Below, in pieces: positions 37,185 through 45,900 of a DNA stretch of 64,000 nt (its first letter is position 1; every line of letters begins with the position of its first letter). Where the stretch lies: contig VIAD01000011.1 of the NCBI GenBank assembly GCA_006546595.1, forward strand, positions 41,055 through 105,054, written 5' to 3'. The position numbers and the translations under genes were made by a program. This stretch comes from Moraxellaceae bacterium AER2_44_116 (GTDB lineage: Bacteria > Pseudomonadota > Gammaproteobacteria > Pseudomonadales > Moraxellaceae). The notes beneath the pieces are model-generated. The model ran no database searches and was not told the DNA's origin. It saw only the letters and a program-made list of their open reading frames with translations.

Positions 37185-37715
37185 ATGAACAAGGGATATT
37201 CTTTATTACTCGTTGGCTTTCTCGCCGCATTTTCTGCTGTCAATACCTTTGCCGCAGGCGAATCTAGCCTTCCATCCGACTTACAAGACTTAAAATCTGA
37301 GGTGTTATCACTCAACAGTGAAGTCACTAAACTTGAAAATGAATTATTGTTTCCTAGCTCTAGCACAACCGTACTGATGGGTGTGAATGCAGGCAGCAAA
37401 ATTCGTTTGGTTGATGTCAAATTGAGCGTCGATGACCAAATTGTTAGCTACCATGCTTATTCTGAGCAAGAAACAGTCGCTTTGAGTAAAGGCGGCTTGC
37501 ATCGCTTATTTATGGGAAATGTAAACAGCGGCACACACAGTATGCAAGCTGTCGTCACCGCTTATGACGCAAATGGCAAAGACTTTCAACGCACCGTAAA
37601 CTACAGCTTTAGCAAAAATAGCTTACGTAAAATTGTTGAGATCAAAGCCAGCAATGACAATTCTAATGTTCAACCTGCCCTATTTAGCTTCCGTGAATGG
37701 GAAAGTAAAAACTAA
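37185..37715 (+). CDS. Secreted protein, first gene of the Agl-Glt-like cluster
   Basis: 176 residues, not recognised as a named family. A signal peptide (1-23, MNKGYSLLLVGFLAAFSAVNTFA) is followed by a short heptad stretch at about 31-52 (LQDLKSEVLSLNSEVTKLENEL), then a compact beta-rich domain with TTVLMGVNAGSKIRLVDVKLSVDDQ and HRLFMGNVNSGTHSMQAVVTAYDANG. It is periplasmic, or attached to envelope partners. It is read in line with eight more envelope genes (the next starts 27 bases later), which is the main clue to its job: a soluble component of that complex. Confidence 0.85.
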   Translation: MNKGYSLLLVGFLAAFSAVNTFAAGESSLPSDLQDLKSEVLSLNSEVTKLENELLFPSSSTTVLMGVNAGSKIRLVDVKLSVDDQIVSYHAYSEQETVALSKGGLHRLFMGNVNSGTHSMQAVVTAYDANGKDFQRTVNYSFSKNSLRKIVEIKASNDNSNVQPALFSFREWESKN

Positions 37716-37742
37716 GTATCGCCATTGGGAAAGCACAATACT

Positions 37743-39656
37743 ATGAAGCGGATAGCGGATTATACATGGCGATACTCGTTGATCGCCCTAGCAGTTACAG
37801 CATTGAGTCAACCCGCCTTAGCGATTGACTTAAAAAAGCGTTTGGATGTTTCTACAGATACGCGTGAGCCTGAATTTGGTCAAATTTATTACGAATACCA
37901 CATGGGGCATCACTTTTCCGCGCTGAATACCGTTATTCAAGATAAGAATAAAGGTCAATTCACCGATGACGATGCAGAAACCGAAAGTTTGCTGGGTGAT
38001 TTATATACAGAATTCGGTCTTCCTCGTGAAGCAGATGCTGCTCTGTCTCGTGTGCAAGCACAAGATATTCCGTCGAGCACGCGTAATATGCCTTGGCTAC
38101 GTTACGGCAAGTTTCTGTATCAACTGGGTGATGATGTATCAACAGAGAACTATCTCCGTAAACCTCCTGCTAATTTAACCAGTTACCAAGAAGCTGAGCG
38201 TCGAGTTATTCTCGCTAATGTCCTCATTCATAAAAAAAGCTATAGCGAAGCCGTGAGCTTACTGCGTGACTTACCTGCCCAAGGCACTCTTGCTAGTTAT
38301 GGTCTGTATAACTTAGGCATTGCCTACATTCAAGAAGGCTTATTTAATGCAGGTCTTGCTAGTCTAAACGACATGATTCGTCTTGCGGGCAGTGACGACG
38401 AAAGTCTTAACCTAAAAGATAAAGCCGCTCTCGCCATAGCCTATCGCTATTTACAAGATGCCAACTATCAACAAGCGAGAGAATCCCTGCTTCGTGTTCG
38501 CCTTGAAGGGCCTTATAGTAACTCTGCGTTACTGACTTTGGCTTACTCGCATTATTTGAATAAAGAGTATGAAGCAGCTCTGCCTGCCACCTTGGAACTG
38601 CAACGCCGTAATCCAGCCGACCCTACTGTGCAAGAGGCTTTTTTGCTAGGTGCGCGTATTTACGAGGACTTAGGGGCTAAAAATCAGTCCGTTGCGAGTT
38701 ATCGTATTGCCGAACTTAACCTGCGTGAGCAACTGACTCAATTAGAAAGAACAGCAATACGTGTTGATAACGATAATTGGCCCGCCATTTTAGCACCGAT
38801 GGAAGTTAACACGAGCGAATCTGATCCGCTTAACCTCAAGCCTCTGCCTGCAACCAATAACGCAATTACCGCAGGTTTATTTGCCAAATTATTTGCCTCA
38901 TCGGCATTTAATGAAGGATTCAAACAATATCAGCAATTAGATCGCATTCAACTACTATTAGAAACGCGATTGCGTGATATTGCAGCATTACAAGAAGTTG
39001 CTCAGACACTTGAGTCACGGCAGACGCAATTGCCAGATGTCGAAAAAAGACTCAAAGCACTGCGTGAAAACTACGTCACATTAGTTAAAAAATGGCAAGC
39101 CGTGCAAATTCGTGCAAAACGAATGGGGACGAATGCTGATGCCTACACAGATGCCGCAACTCAAGCCGAAACTGCCCGATTACAGCAAATTAATCGTCTA
39201 GCGCGTAAAGTTGGCAAACTCAATCTTGATAGCGCACAAGACCAAGAACTGCAAGAGCGTCTGAATCGTCTCAAAAACTTAACCTTGTTTGAAGTTGCAC
39301 GACACGCTGCCTCGCGTGACGAAATTTATAACAAGTTACAAGAGTCCACCGAGCAGCTTCGTGATACCAAAGCACGTTTGGCAACTGTTGAGACGCTGTT
39401 AGCTGACAACCAGACGGTCACGCAACACAAAAACAGTCAAAAATTCCCCGCGTTAAAAGATAAGGCCATTTCCTTACAGACGCAGGTTGCCGATGCAAAG
39501 CTCATGTATCAAAAATACTTGCGCTCTTTAGCTAAAAATTTAATCGAAGAACGTCGTCAACGTTTAACGACTTATATTACCGAAACTTATTTAGGGATGG
39601 AGCGTGTTGATACCAAGACTCGCTTTAATGCCCCCAAAGCCAGTGAAAAATTATGA
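37743..39656 (+). CDS. Secreted TPR/coiled-coil protein of the Agl-Glt-like cluster
   Basis: 637 residues. Signal peptide MKRIADYTWRYSLIALAVTA, cleaved after ALA. Helical TPR-like repeats run from about 40 to 330 (for example YNLGIAYIQEGLFNAGLASL and ALLTLAYSHYLNKEYEAALPATLEL). A long coiled coil follows at about 400-590 (VEKRLKALRENYVTLVKKW and STEQLRDTKARLATVETLL). The ATG at 37743 gives a clean signal peptide. Its stop overlaps the next start as ATGA. It should be a periplasmic scaffold, comparable in layout to the TPR proteins of Glt machinery, though homology was not tested. Confidence 0.87.
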   Translation: MKRIADYTWRYSLIALAVTALSQPALAIDLKKRLDVSTDTREPEFGQIYYEYHMGHHFSALNTVIQDKNKGQFTDDDAETESLLGDLYTEFGLPREADAALSRVQAQDIPSSTRNMPWLRYGKFLYQLGDDVSTENYLRKPPANLTSYQEAERRVILANVLIHKKSYSEAVSLLRDLPAQGTLASYGLYNLGIAYIQEGLFNAGLASLNDMIRLAGSDDESLNLKDKAALAIAYRYLQDANYQQARESLLRVRLEGPYSNSALLTLAYSHYLNKEYEAALPATLELQRRNPADPTVQEAFLLGARIYEDLGAKNQSVASYRIAELNLREQLTQLERTAIRVDNDNWPAILAPMEVNTSESDPLNLKPLPATNNAITAGLFAKLFASSAFNEGFKQYQQLDRIQLLLETRLRDIAALQEVAQTLESRQTQLPDVEKRLKALRENYVTLVKKWQAVQIRAKRMGTNADAYTDAATQAETARLQQINRLARKVGKLNLDSAQDQELQERLNRLKNLTLFEVARHAASRDEIYNKLQESTEQLRDTKARLATVETLLADNQTVTQHKNSQKFPALKDKAISLQTQVADAKLMYQKYLRSLAKNLIEERRQRLTTYITETYLGMERVDTKTRFNAPKASEKL

Positions 39657-42600
39657 TTGCTAAGACATCTCTCTATCGACTCACGCCGCTAGCGGTTGCG
39701 GTAGCATTTGTCACCGCGTGTAGCACTACTCCTGCACCCACTAAGGTTTACCCTAAACAACCTGCCGCATCTACTCCTGCGACAGCGCCTGTACGCACGT
39801 TGGCAAGTTTAGGGCAAGTAAAAATATCAGTTGTTCCCGATGCGTCTCCTTTTGAAGATGCATCTAAACGATTAGAAAAGCTGCAACCGCGCTCTAATCC
39901 TTTTGTGCAAACACCTGAACAAATCACCGCTAATGCGAATACGATTGATGCCCAAATCAATGAAAAGTTAAATGAGTCGTTATACAACCGATTGATTAGC
40001 GATGCTAAAAGTGCCAAAGACCCTGGTACGGCAACCGCTTATCTTAACGTGGCACGTCGTCTTAAAAGTGGTTCAGACGATGCCAATGTTGATAAAGCAG
40101 AGCAAGAGTTGCTCACTAAGAACGTTGAATTTTATGAAGACTTAATTGAGCGGATGCCCGCAGCAGAATCGCGCGCCGAGATTTATTATGAGCTGGCCAA
40201 AAATTATGACTTGCTCACTAACAAAGAAAAATCTCTCGCAGCACTAAAAATGCTCGCGGAAAAATATCCTGAAACACAGCATTTGACGGAAGTACATTTT
40301 CGTTTAGCCGAAGATGCATTTGCAAGCAATCACTTTACACAAGCAGCGGAATACTACGGTAAAGTTTTAGAAGATAAAAAATCTGGATTCTATGACCAAT
40401 CACTCTATAAACGTGGTTGGGCATTATATCGCGCCTCCGACTATGACAACGCCATACCTTTATTCTTTGCCTTTGCCGAAAAAATTTGGATCAAACCCAA
40501 GAAAAGCAAGCAAGAAGAAGATGCTTTACAAAGTGCATTGGATATTATCAGCTTGTCATTTATTCAAATGGATGGAGCTAAATCACTCACCGCCTATTTT
40601 GACACTGTCGGTGAAAAATTTTATGAATCTATCATTTACAACAACTTAGCTAAAGCGTATTTGGGCAAGAAACTGTATAAAGATGCGGCGGAAACCTATA
40701 CCGCTTTTATTGATAGACACCCGTTTGATCCTGATGCCCCCGAACTTAGCACCGCCATTATTAATGTCTATGACCTCGGCGGCTTCCCTTCGTTAGTCGT
40801 CACGGCAAAAGAAGAGTTTGTTAAACACTACGATCCAAGTAGTGCGTTTTGGCAACAATCCTCCGCAGAAACACAAGATAAATTACGTCCAATCTTGGAA
40901 AGTCACATTATTGACTTAGCTAAGCATTACCACGCACTGGCGCAACTGGATAATGAACCCGCTGACTACCAAAAAGCAGCAACATGGTATCGCGCTCATC
41001 TTAGTTTAAAACCCAAAGAAGAAGATGCGATTGTTGTTAATCAACTTTTAGCAGAAGTTCTCTACTCCGCTAAAAATTATAAAGACGCAATTGTGGAGTT
41101 TGAAAAGACAGCTTATGGCTACACAGCGAATCCCAAAGCGGCTGATGCGGCTTACTTTGCGTTATTGAGTTACCAAGAATGGGACAAATCGGTAGTAGAT
41201 GTCGCTGAGCGTCAAAAAATCATTCCACAACGAGTCGTTAGCACGCTGAAATATTCTGAAGCTTTTCCAGAAAACGAAAATACTTCTATTGTCATGCAAG
41301 GTCTAATACAGTTTATTTATGACAACTATAAAACCTATGATGACACCGCCAAACAACTGAGTAGCGACATAGAAAAGCAAGTGACACGTATTGTGGCCAC
41401 ACTTCCTCAAGAAAAAAGCTCAGCATTAATGGTACAAGGTTTAACCAACCTCTACCTCAGTTATAAAGACTATGAAAGTGCTGTCCGCACTGCTAAAGCA
41501 TTACTCGCCATTAATCCACCTGTTGATGAAAAACTTCGCATTGAAGCTGCCACCGTTGTTGCTGATGCCCAGTTTGACAAAGGCAATTTTGCTGAAGCGG
41601 ATGTTGCCTATCAACAAGTTTTGGCTTTTAATATCACGGATGTTAAGCAAAAATCGCGTTATCAAGACCGCTTGGCCACCACTTATTATCGTCAAGCAGA
41701 AAAATTACGTGATGAAAAAAATACCGAACTCGCCGCACAAACGTTCTTAAAAGCGGCGGAGGCTGCGGCTGACCCCAAATTAAAAGCAACAGCAGACTTT
41801 GATGCAGCCGATGTCTTGTATAAAGCAGAAAAGTATTCTGAAGCCATTCCTGTGTTAATTGCGTTTAAAACCAAACACCCAGAAAGCCCATTAGCACAAG
41901 ATATGCTTGAAAAGCTCGCATTCGCCTATGAAAAGTCTGGCGACTTATCAAGTGCTGCTCAGCAATTCCAAGCGATTGCCGTACGTGATGCCAAGAAAAA
42001 CCCATCAGCATCGCGTGAAGCAACTTGGGCTGCCGCTGAAACTTACGAAAAAGCCAAGCAACCTGAGCTAGCCCTCAAAATTTATCAACAAGTCATTACG
42101 GATGCGACAAATCCCGTTGACTTACGCGCTGAAGCATATAATCGCATTTATACCTATTATGACAAGAACAGCCTCAGCAATGAAGCTCAAACCACGCTTA
42201 AAGGTATAGCGCAATTTTATGATAAATTAGGCGACAAAGCTCCTCCACGCGTAAAATACCTCGGAGCAATGGCTCACTTTAAGTTAGCACAGCCAATTTA
42301 TGATGCATTTGCAGCCTTGCCACTCACACAACCACTGAAAGCAAGCCTTGCACCCAAGAAAAAAGCGATGCAGACCGCTATCACCACCTACAACAAAGTT
42401 GCCAATATTGGCGTAGCCGAATTTACAACGGCAGCTAATTACCAACAAGCGTTAATTTATCAAAAACTATCAGCCGACCTCATGGCCAGTGAAAAACCTA
42501 AAGGTATGGATGAATTAGTGTTAGAACAATATGTGCTTGTTTTAGAAGAACAAGCTGAACCTTTCAATCAAAAAGCCATCGAAATTTATAAAGCGAATGC

Positions 42601-42727
42601 TAATCTTGTTAAACAGGATGTTTATGATAGCTTTGTGCAAAAAAGCTTTAGTGCTTTAGCCGAGCTTGAACCTGGTCGCTACAAAAAGAGTGAACAGATA
42701 GAAGACGCTATTGATGAGATTTATTGA
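39653..42727 (+). CDS. Large TPR lipoprotein of the Agl-Glt-like cluster
   Basis: 1024 residues. Lipoprotein signal with lipobox VTAC (Cys at residue 23 in VAFVTACSTTPAP), so it is probably anchored to a membrane leaflet in the envelope. Nearly the whole mature protein is TPR-like repeats (ELAKNYDLLTNKEKSLAALK, RLAEDAFASNHFTQAAEYYG, AAETYEKAKQPELALKIY). It overlaps the gene before it (ATGA). Size and place resemble GltD-type large TPR proteins of Myxococcus. The role is probably protein-protein scaffolding. Confidence 0.87.
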   Translation: MIAKTSLYRLTPLAVAVAFVTACSTTPAPTKVYPKQPAASTPATAPVRTLASLGQVKISVVPDASPFEDASKRLEKLQPRSNPFVQTPEQITANANTIDAQINEKLNESLYNRLISDAKSAKDPGTATAYLNVARRLKSGSDDANVDKAEQELLTKNVEFYEDLIERMPAAESRAEIYYELAKNYDLLTNKEKSLAALKMLAEKYPETQHLTEVHFRLAEDAFASNHFTQAAEYYGKVLEDKKSGFYDQSLYKRGWALYRASDYDNAIPLFFAFAEKIWIKPKKSKQEEDALQSALDIISLSFIQMDGAKSLTAYFDTVGEKFYESIIYNNLAKAYLGKKLYKDAAETYTAFIDRHPFDPDAPELSTAIINVYDLGGFPSLVVTAKEEFVKHYDPSSAFWQQSSAETQDKLRPILESHIIDLAKHYHALAQLDNEPADYQKAATWYRAHLSLKPKEEDAIVVNQLLAEVLYSAKNYKDAIVEFEKTAYGYTANPKAADAAYFALLSYQEWDKSVVDVAERQKIIPQRVVSTLKYSEAFPENENTSIVMQGLIQFIYDNYKTYDDTAKQLSSDIEKQVTRIVATLPQEKSSALMVQGLTNLYLSYKDYESAVRTAKALLAINPPVDEKLRIEAATVVADAQFDKGNFAEADVAYQQVLAFNITDVKQKSRYQDRLATTYYRQAEKLRDEKNTELAAQTFLKAAEAAADPKLKATADFDAADVLYKAEKYSEAIPVLIAFKTKHPESPLAQDMLEKLAFAYEKSGDLSSAAQQFQAIAVRDAKKNPSASREATWAAAETYEKAKQPELALKIYQQVITDATNPVDLRAEAYNRIYTYYDKNSLSNEAQTTLKGIAQFYDKLGDKAPPRVKYLGAMAHFKLAQPIYDAFAALPLTQPLKASLAPKKKAMQTAITTYNKVANIGVAEFTTAANYQQALIYQKLSADLMASEKPKGMDELVLEQYVLVLEEQAEPFNQKAIEIYKANANLVKQDVYDSFVQKSFSALAELEPGRYKKSEQIEDAIDEIY

Positions 42728-42737
42728 GGAATTATGC

Positions 42738-43859
42738 ATGTTTGCGTCTAAAAAATTAGGATTAACCTTCGTAATTGGCAGCCTCTTGGCTGCTTGTGCA
42801 TCTTCTCCAAAGCCTACATCTAATGAAGTAGTTGTCCCCACTGTAACAGGGGCGGAAAGTAGCGAATTAGACTTAGAAAAACTCGCCAAAGAACGTGCGG
42901 CTCAAGGCTTAACCGCCCAAAAAGATGAGTCTAAAGAGAAAAACACCGTTGCTGCTGATAGCTCTAAAGAACCTGAAATGGGTGCAATTAGTGCTGAACT
43001 TAAAGCCTTAGCTGCGCCAGTCTTAGCAGACTATCAAAAAGCGATTGTACTCATGAAAGCCAATCAGGCTGACGAAGCTTTCGCACTATTTGAGGAAGTG
43101 CATAACAAGGCGGCACAATTTTCTGGCCCGTTAATCAACCAAGCTATCATTCGTATTCAACAACAAAAATATAAAGAAGCAGATGATCTGCTCAAAAAAG
43201 CGATTACGCTCAATGAGAAAAACCCCTTTGTGTATAATTTACAAGGATATGTTGGCCGTCAACTCGGTCTGTTTCCCTATGCGCGTACTGCTTACGAGAA
43301 AGCCATTAGCATAAGTCCGAAATACGCTAAAGCGCATTTTAACTTGGGTGTTTTGGCTGACTTATATCTGCAAGACTTTCCCCTAGCGTTACAACACTAT
43401 GAAGCCTATCAAACGACACAGGCTACACCAGATGCTACCGTCGGAAAATGGATTATCGACTTACAAAAACGAACTGGCGTTTATAAAGCACCTGCTAAAC
43501 CAGCCAAAGTTGAAGAAATTATCGTCGAAGAAACACCCGCTCCAGTAGAGGCAGTACCTGCAACCGCTCCAGAACCAATCCCCCCCAGTGTTAACACGTT
43601 AACACCAGAAGTAGCACCTACTACGGGAACAGTAGAGACGCCAACAGTGAATGTAGAAGCGACTCCCCTACCACCTACCGATGCAAAAAATAGCAAAGAA
43701 AAGGCGAAAAAGTCCGCAAAATCGAAAAAACAGGGTAAAAACGTCGCCTTAGACACTGCCACTCCTGTTGTAGAACCCGTAAAATCATCACCCTCTGAGA
43801 ACACTCCACCGAGTGCTTCTGAACCAATACCAACAACGGCAGCGGGAGTGCAGCCATGA
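42738..43859 (+). CDS. TPR lipoprotein of the Agl-Glt-like cluster
   Basis: 373 residues. Lipobox LAAC in GSLLAACASSPKP. Three or so TPR units lie at about 90-215 (NPFVYNLQGYVGRQLGLFPY and KAHFNLGVLADLYLQDFPLA), then a Pro/Thr/Glu-rich low-complexity region of about 130 residues with a lysine patch (KSAKSKKQGK) that could bind peptidoglycan or other polyanions. The ATG at 42738 follows GAGGA and gives the proper lipoprotein signal. The stop overlaps the next gene as ATGA. It resembles GltE-type TPR lipoproteins in layout. Confidence 0.87.
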   Translation: MFASKKLGLTFVIGSLLAACASSPKPTSNEVVVPTVTGAESSELDLEKLAKERAAQGLTAQKDESKEKNTVAADSSKEPEMGAISAELKALAAPVLADYQKAIVLMKANQADEAFALFEEVHNKAAQFSGPLINQAIIRIQQQKYKEADDLLKKAITLNEKNPFVYNLQGYVGRQLGLFPYARTAYEKAISISPKYAKAHFNLGVLADLYLQDFPLALQHYEAYQTTQATPDATVGKWIIDLQKRTGVYKAPAKPAKVEEIIVEETPAPVEAVPATAPEPIPPSVNTLTPEVAPTTGTVETPTVNVEATPLPPTDAKNSKEKAKKSAKSKKQGKNVALDTATPVVEPVKSSPSENTPPSASEPIPTTAAGVQP

Positions 43860-44188
43860 AAACGCTTTTATTTGGTTTAATGACCTGTGCACTGATTAGC
43901 ACGCCACTCATGGCCGCCGAAAAACCTTTACCCACGAAAAAAGCCACTGCTGCAACAAGCAACAGTGTTGATATTTCTAATGGTACGGATGTCATTGGCA
44001 GTCAAGACGCGCCGTTGGTATTAAACGTTGTTTCATGGAAAGACAAAGAGAATTATTTACCCAAGAATCCTTTGGCTGCTTCTGTGTTACAAGAAGGCTT
44101 AGAACCTATAGATAGAGATGTTGTCCACCGCGAGGTTAGCTTCTCACAAGCATTACAACAACTTTCAACATCCACAGTAACACCTTAA
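43856..44188 (+). CDS. Small secreted protein of the Agl-Glt-like cluster
   Basis: 110 residues. Signal peptide MKTLLFGLMTCALISTPLMA, then a short region with TDVIGSQDAPLVLNVVSWKDKENYL and a helical tail. No family was recognised. It is translationally coupled to the TPR lipoprotein (ATGA) and precedes the channel gene by 31 bases. It is probably a periplasmic accessory subunit. Confidence 0.78.
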   Translation: MKTLLFGLMTCALISTPLMAAEKPLPTKKATAATSNSVDISNGTDVIGSQDAPLVLNVVSWKDKENYLPKNPLAASVLQEGLEPIDRDVVHREVSFSQALQQLSTSTVTP

Positions 44189-44219
44189 TTTTTTGTATTT
44201 TAAACAGGAGTAACAAATC

Positions 44220-44852
44220 ATGACTGATGTAATTCGTTTTATTCAAGACGGTGGATTCTTTATGTATCCCATCCTCTTAATTTTATTTGTTGGCTTAGGT
44301 ATTACTATCGAACGCTTTATGTTTTTGGCGCGTGTTAAAAAAGCGAATAAAGCATTGTGGGACGAAGTCTATCCGTCCATTCAAAAAGGTGACACGGATA
44401 AAGCACTCAAGGTCGTCAAAGACAATGAAACTGAAATTGGTCGCATTTTAGAATACGGTTTGACACGTAATCGTTCAGCAAAAAATGTTGAAGACGTAGA
44501 GACATCTATGGAAGAAGCGTTAATGGAAGTATTACCTCGCTTAGAAGCACGCACACCTTTTATTGCTACATTTGCTAACGTAGCAACATTACTTGGTTTG
44601 TTAGGTACAGTACAAGGTCTTATCGTTGCGTTTGCTGCTATCGCTAATGCTGACCCTGCCGAAAAAGGTAATTTATTGTCTAGCTCCATTTCTGTTGCCA
44701 TGAACACAACTGCTTTTGGTTTGATTGTTGCTATTCCTTTATTATTGGCTTATGCCTTTTTACAAAGCCGCACAGGTGAAGTGGTTGAAAGCTTAGAAAT
44801 GGCCTCCATCAAGCTCTTGAATGCCTTACGTCAAATCCGTAACAACGCTTAA
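44220..44852 (+). CDS. MotA/TolQ/ExbB-type proton channel subunit
   Basis: 210 residues with three membrane segments (about 15-35, 115-140 and 160-185). The second and third hold the family pattern NVATLLGLLGTVQGLIVAF and SVAMNTTAFGLIVAIPLLLAYAF, including the Thr residues lining the ion path. It precedes two ExbD/TolR-type genes, so one channel protein with two stator proteins is encoded, the AglR-AglQ-AglS arrangement of Myxococcus. A tolQ or exbB role is less likely because tolA, tolB and pal are absent here. Confidence 0.92.
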   Translation: MTDVIRFIQDGGFFMYPILLILFVGLGITIERFMFLARVKKANKALWDEVYPSIQKGDTDKALKVVKDNETEIGRILEYGLTRNRSAKNVEDVETSMEEALMEVLPRLEARTPFIATFANVATLLGLLGTVQGLIVAFAAIANADPAEKGNLLSSSISVAMNTTAFGLIVAIPLLLAYAFLQSRTGEVVESLEMASIKLLNALRQIRNNA

Positions 44853-44890
44853 TGATATGGTAATGCGTTGATATAAAAGAGGAGTTGATT

Positions 44891-45400
44891 ATGAGGTCAC
44901 GTGCTAAAAGTCGTGACACGAATCCGGAGTTAGATATCACCTCATTCATGAATTTGATGGTGATTCTTATCCCTTTCTTGTTACTCGATGCCGTTTTTAC
45001 CCAACTAGCCGTGCTGCAAATTTCTATGCCAAGTGGTTCAGGTGCTGCTGGTGATGAAAAAAAGCCACCGTTAGTACTAGAAGTGATGGTGTATAAAGAT
45101 AAGTTTTTGGTCGCTGATCGCCAAACAGGGCCGCTAAAAACCATCAACCTTAACGCTCAAGGTAAGTTTGATTACAAAGCGTTGAATGATTATTTACGTA
45201 CCATCAAAACTCAATACCCATTGGTAACCGAGGCCAGTATTTTGTTAGAGCAAGATACTGCCTATGACAAACTCATTCACACCATGGATGCTGTGCGTAT
45301 TGTGGTCAGTAATGAAACGGGAAAACCTGCTAAATATGCATTATTTCCCGATGTCAGTATTGGTGATGCACCACCTGATCTTGGAGGTGCTGCTCAATGA
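44891..45400 (+). CDS. ExbD/TolR-type protein with Asn at the proton site
   Basis: 169 residues. One membrane segment (about 20-42) lies in LDITSFMNLMVILIPFLLLD. Aligned to the E. coli ExbD segment TPFIDVMLVLL, the proton-binding Asp25 is replaced by Asn21. The periplasmic domain is predicted to be TolR-like. GGAG lies 7 bases before the ATG at 44891. The stop overlaps the second ExbD gene (ATGA). It may be a structural partner while the second ExbD carries protons. Asp39 at the far end of the segment could also take part; this is not known. Confidence 0.9.
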   Translation: MRSRAKSRDTNPELDITSFMNLMVILIPFLLLDAVFTQLAVLQISMPSGSGAAGDEKKPPLVLEVMVYKDKFLVADRQTGPLKTINLNAQGKFDYKALNDYLRTIKTQYPLVTEASILLEQDTAYDKLIHTMDAVRIVVSNETGKPAKYALFPDVSIGDAPPDLGGAAQ

Positions 45401-45900
45401 AAAATAAAAGCCCTCGCGTCAAACGCCATGAGCGGTTACAAAAGCGCCTTAAGAGTCAAGCAAATCTAAATCTAACCTCCTTAATGGATATTTTTACGAT
45501 TTTGGTTTTCTTCTTGTTGGTGAGCTCAAGTAATCCATCAAAGCTGCCTGATGCTGAAAAAGTCCAATTACCGACATCTATTGCCGAAACTGAGCCAAAA
45601 GAGACAGTCGTCGTCATGATTACCAAAGATGACGTGTTGGTACAAGACATGAAGGTTTCAACAGTTAATGAGATCAAGTCGCTCAAGACAGAGTTAATAC
45701 CTAGTCTCGCAACAGAGCTGAAATATCGTGCCTCTAAAACAGTTGCTCCGTTAAATGAGCGTGGTTTTCCTGAGCGCGAAATTACCATTTTAGGCGACGA
45801 AAGTACTCCTTACTCTGTTGTTCGCAAAGTCATGGCTACTTGTAGCGAAACTGACTACGCTAAAATCTCCTTTGCTGTTGTGCGTGGAGGAAAACAATAA
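45397..45900 (+). CDS. ExbD/TolR-type protein with canonical Asp
   Basis: 167 residues. A basic N-terminus (RVKRHERLQKRLKSQ) precedes the segment LNLTSLMDIFTILVFFLLVS, in which D31 falls at the canonical proton-binding position. A periplasmic TolR-like domain follows. It overlaps both neighbours (ATGA before; its TAA shares one base with the ATG of the transducer gene). It should form the force-producing stator with the ExbB-like channel. Confidence 0.91.
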   Translation: MKNKSPRVKRHERLQKRLKSQANLNLTSLMDIFTILVFFLLVSSSNPSKLPDAEKVQLPTSIAETEPKETVVVMITKDDVLVQDMKVSTVNEIKSLKTELIPSLATELKYRASKTVAPLNERGFPEREITILGDESTPYSVVRKVMATCSETDYAKISFAVVRGGKQ

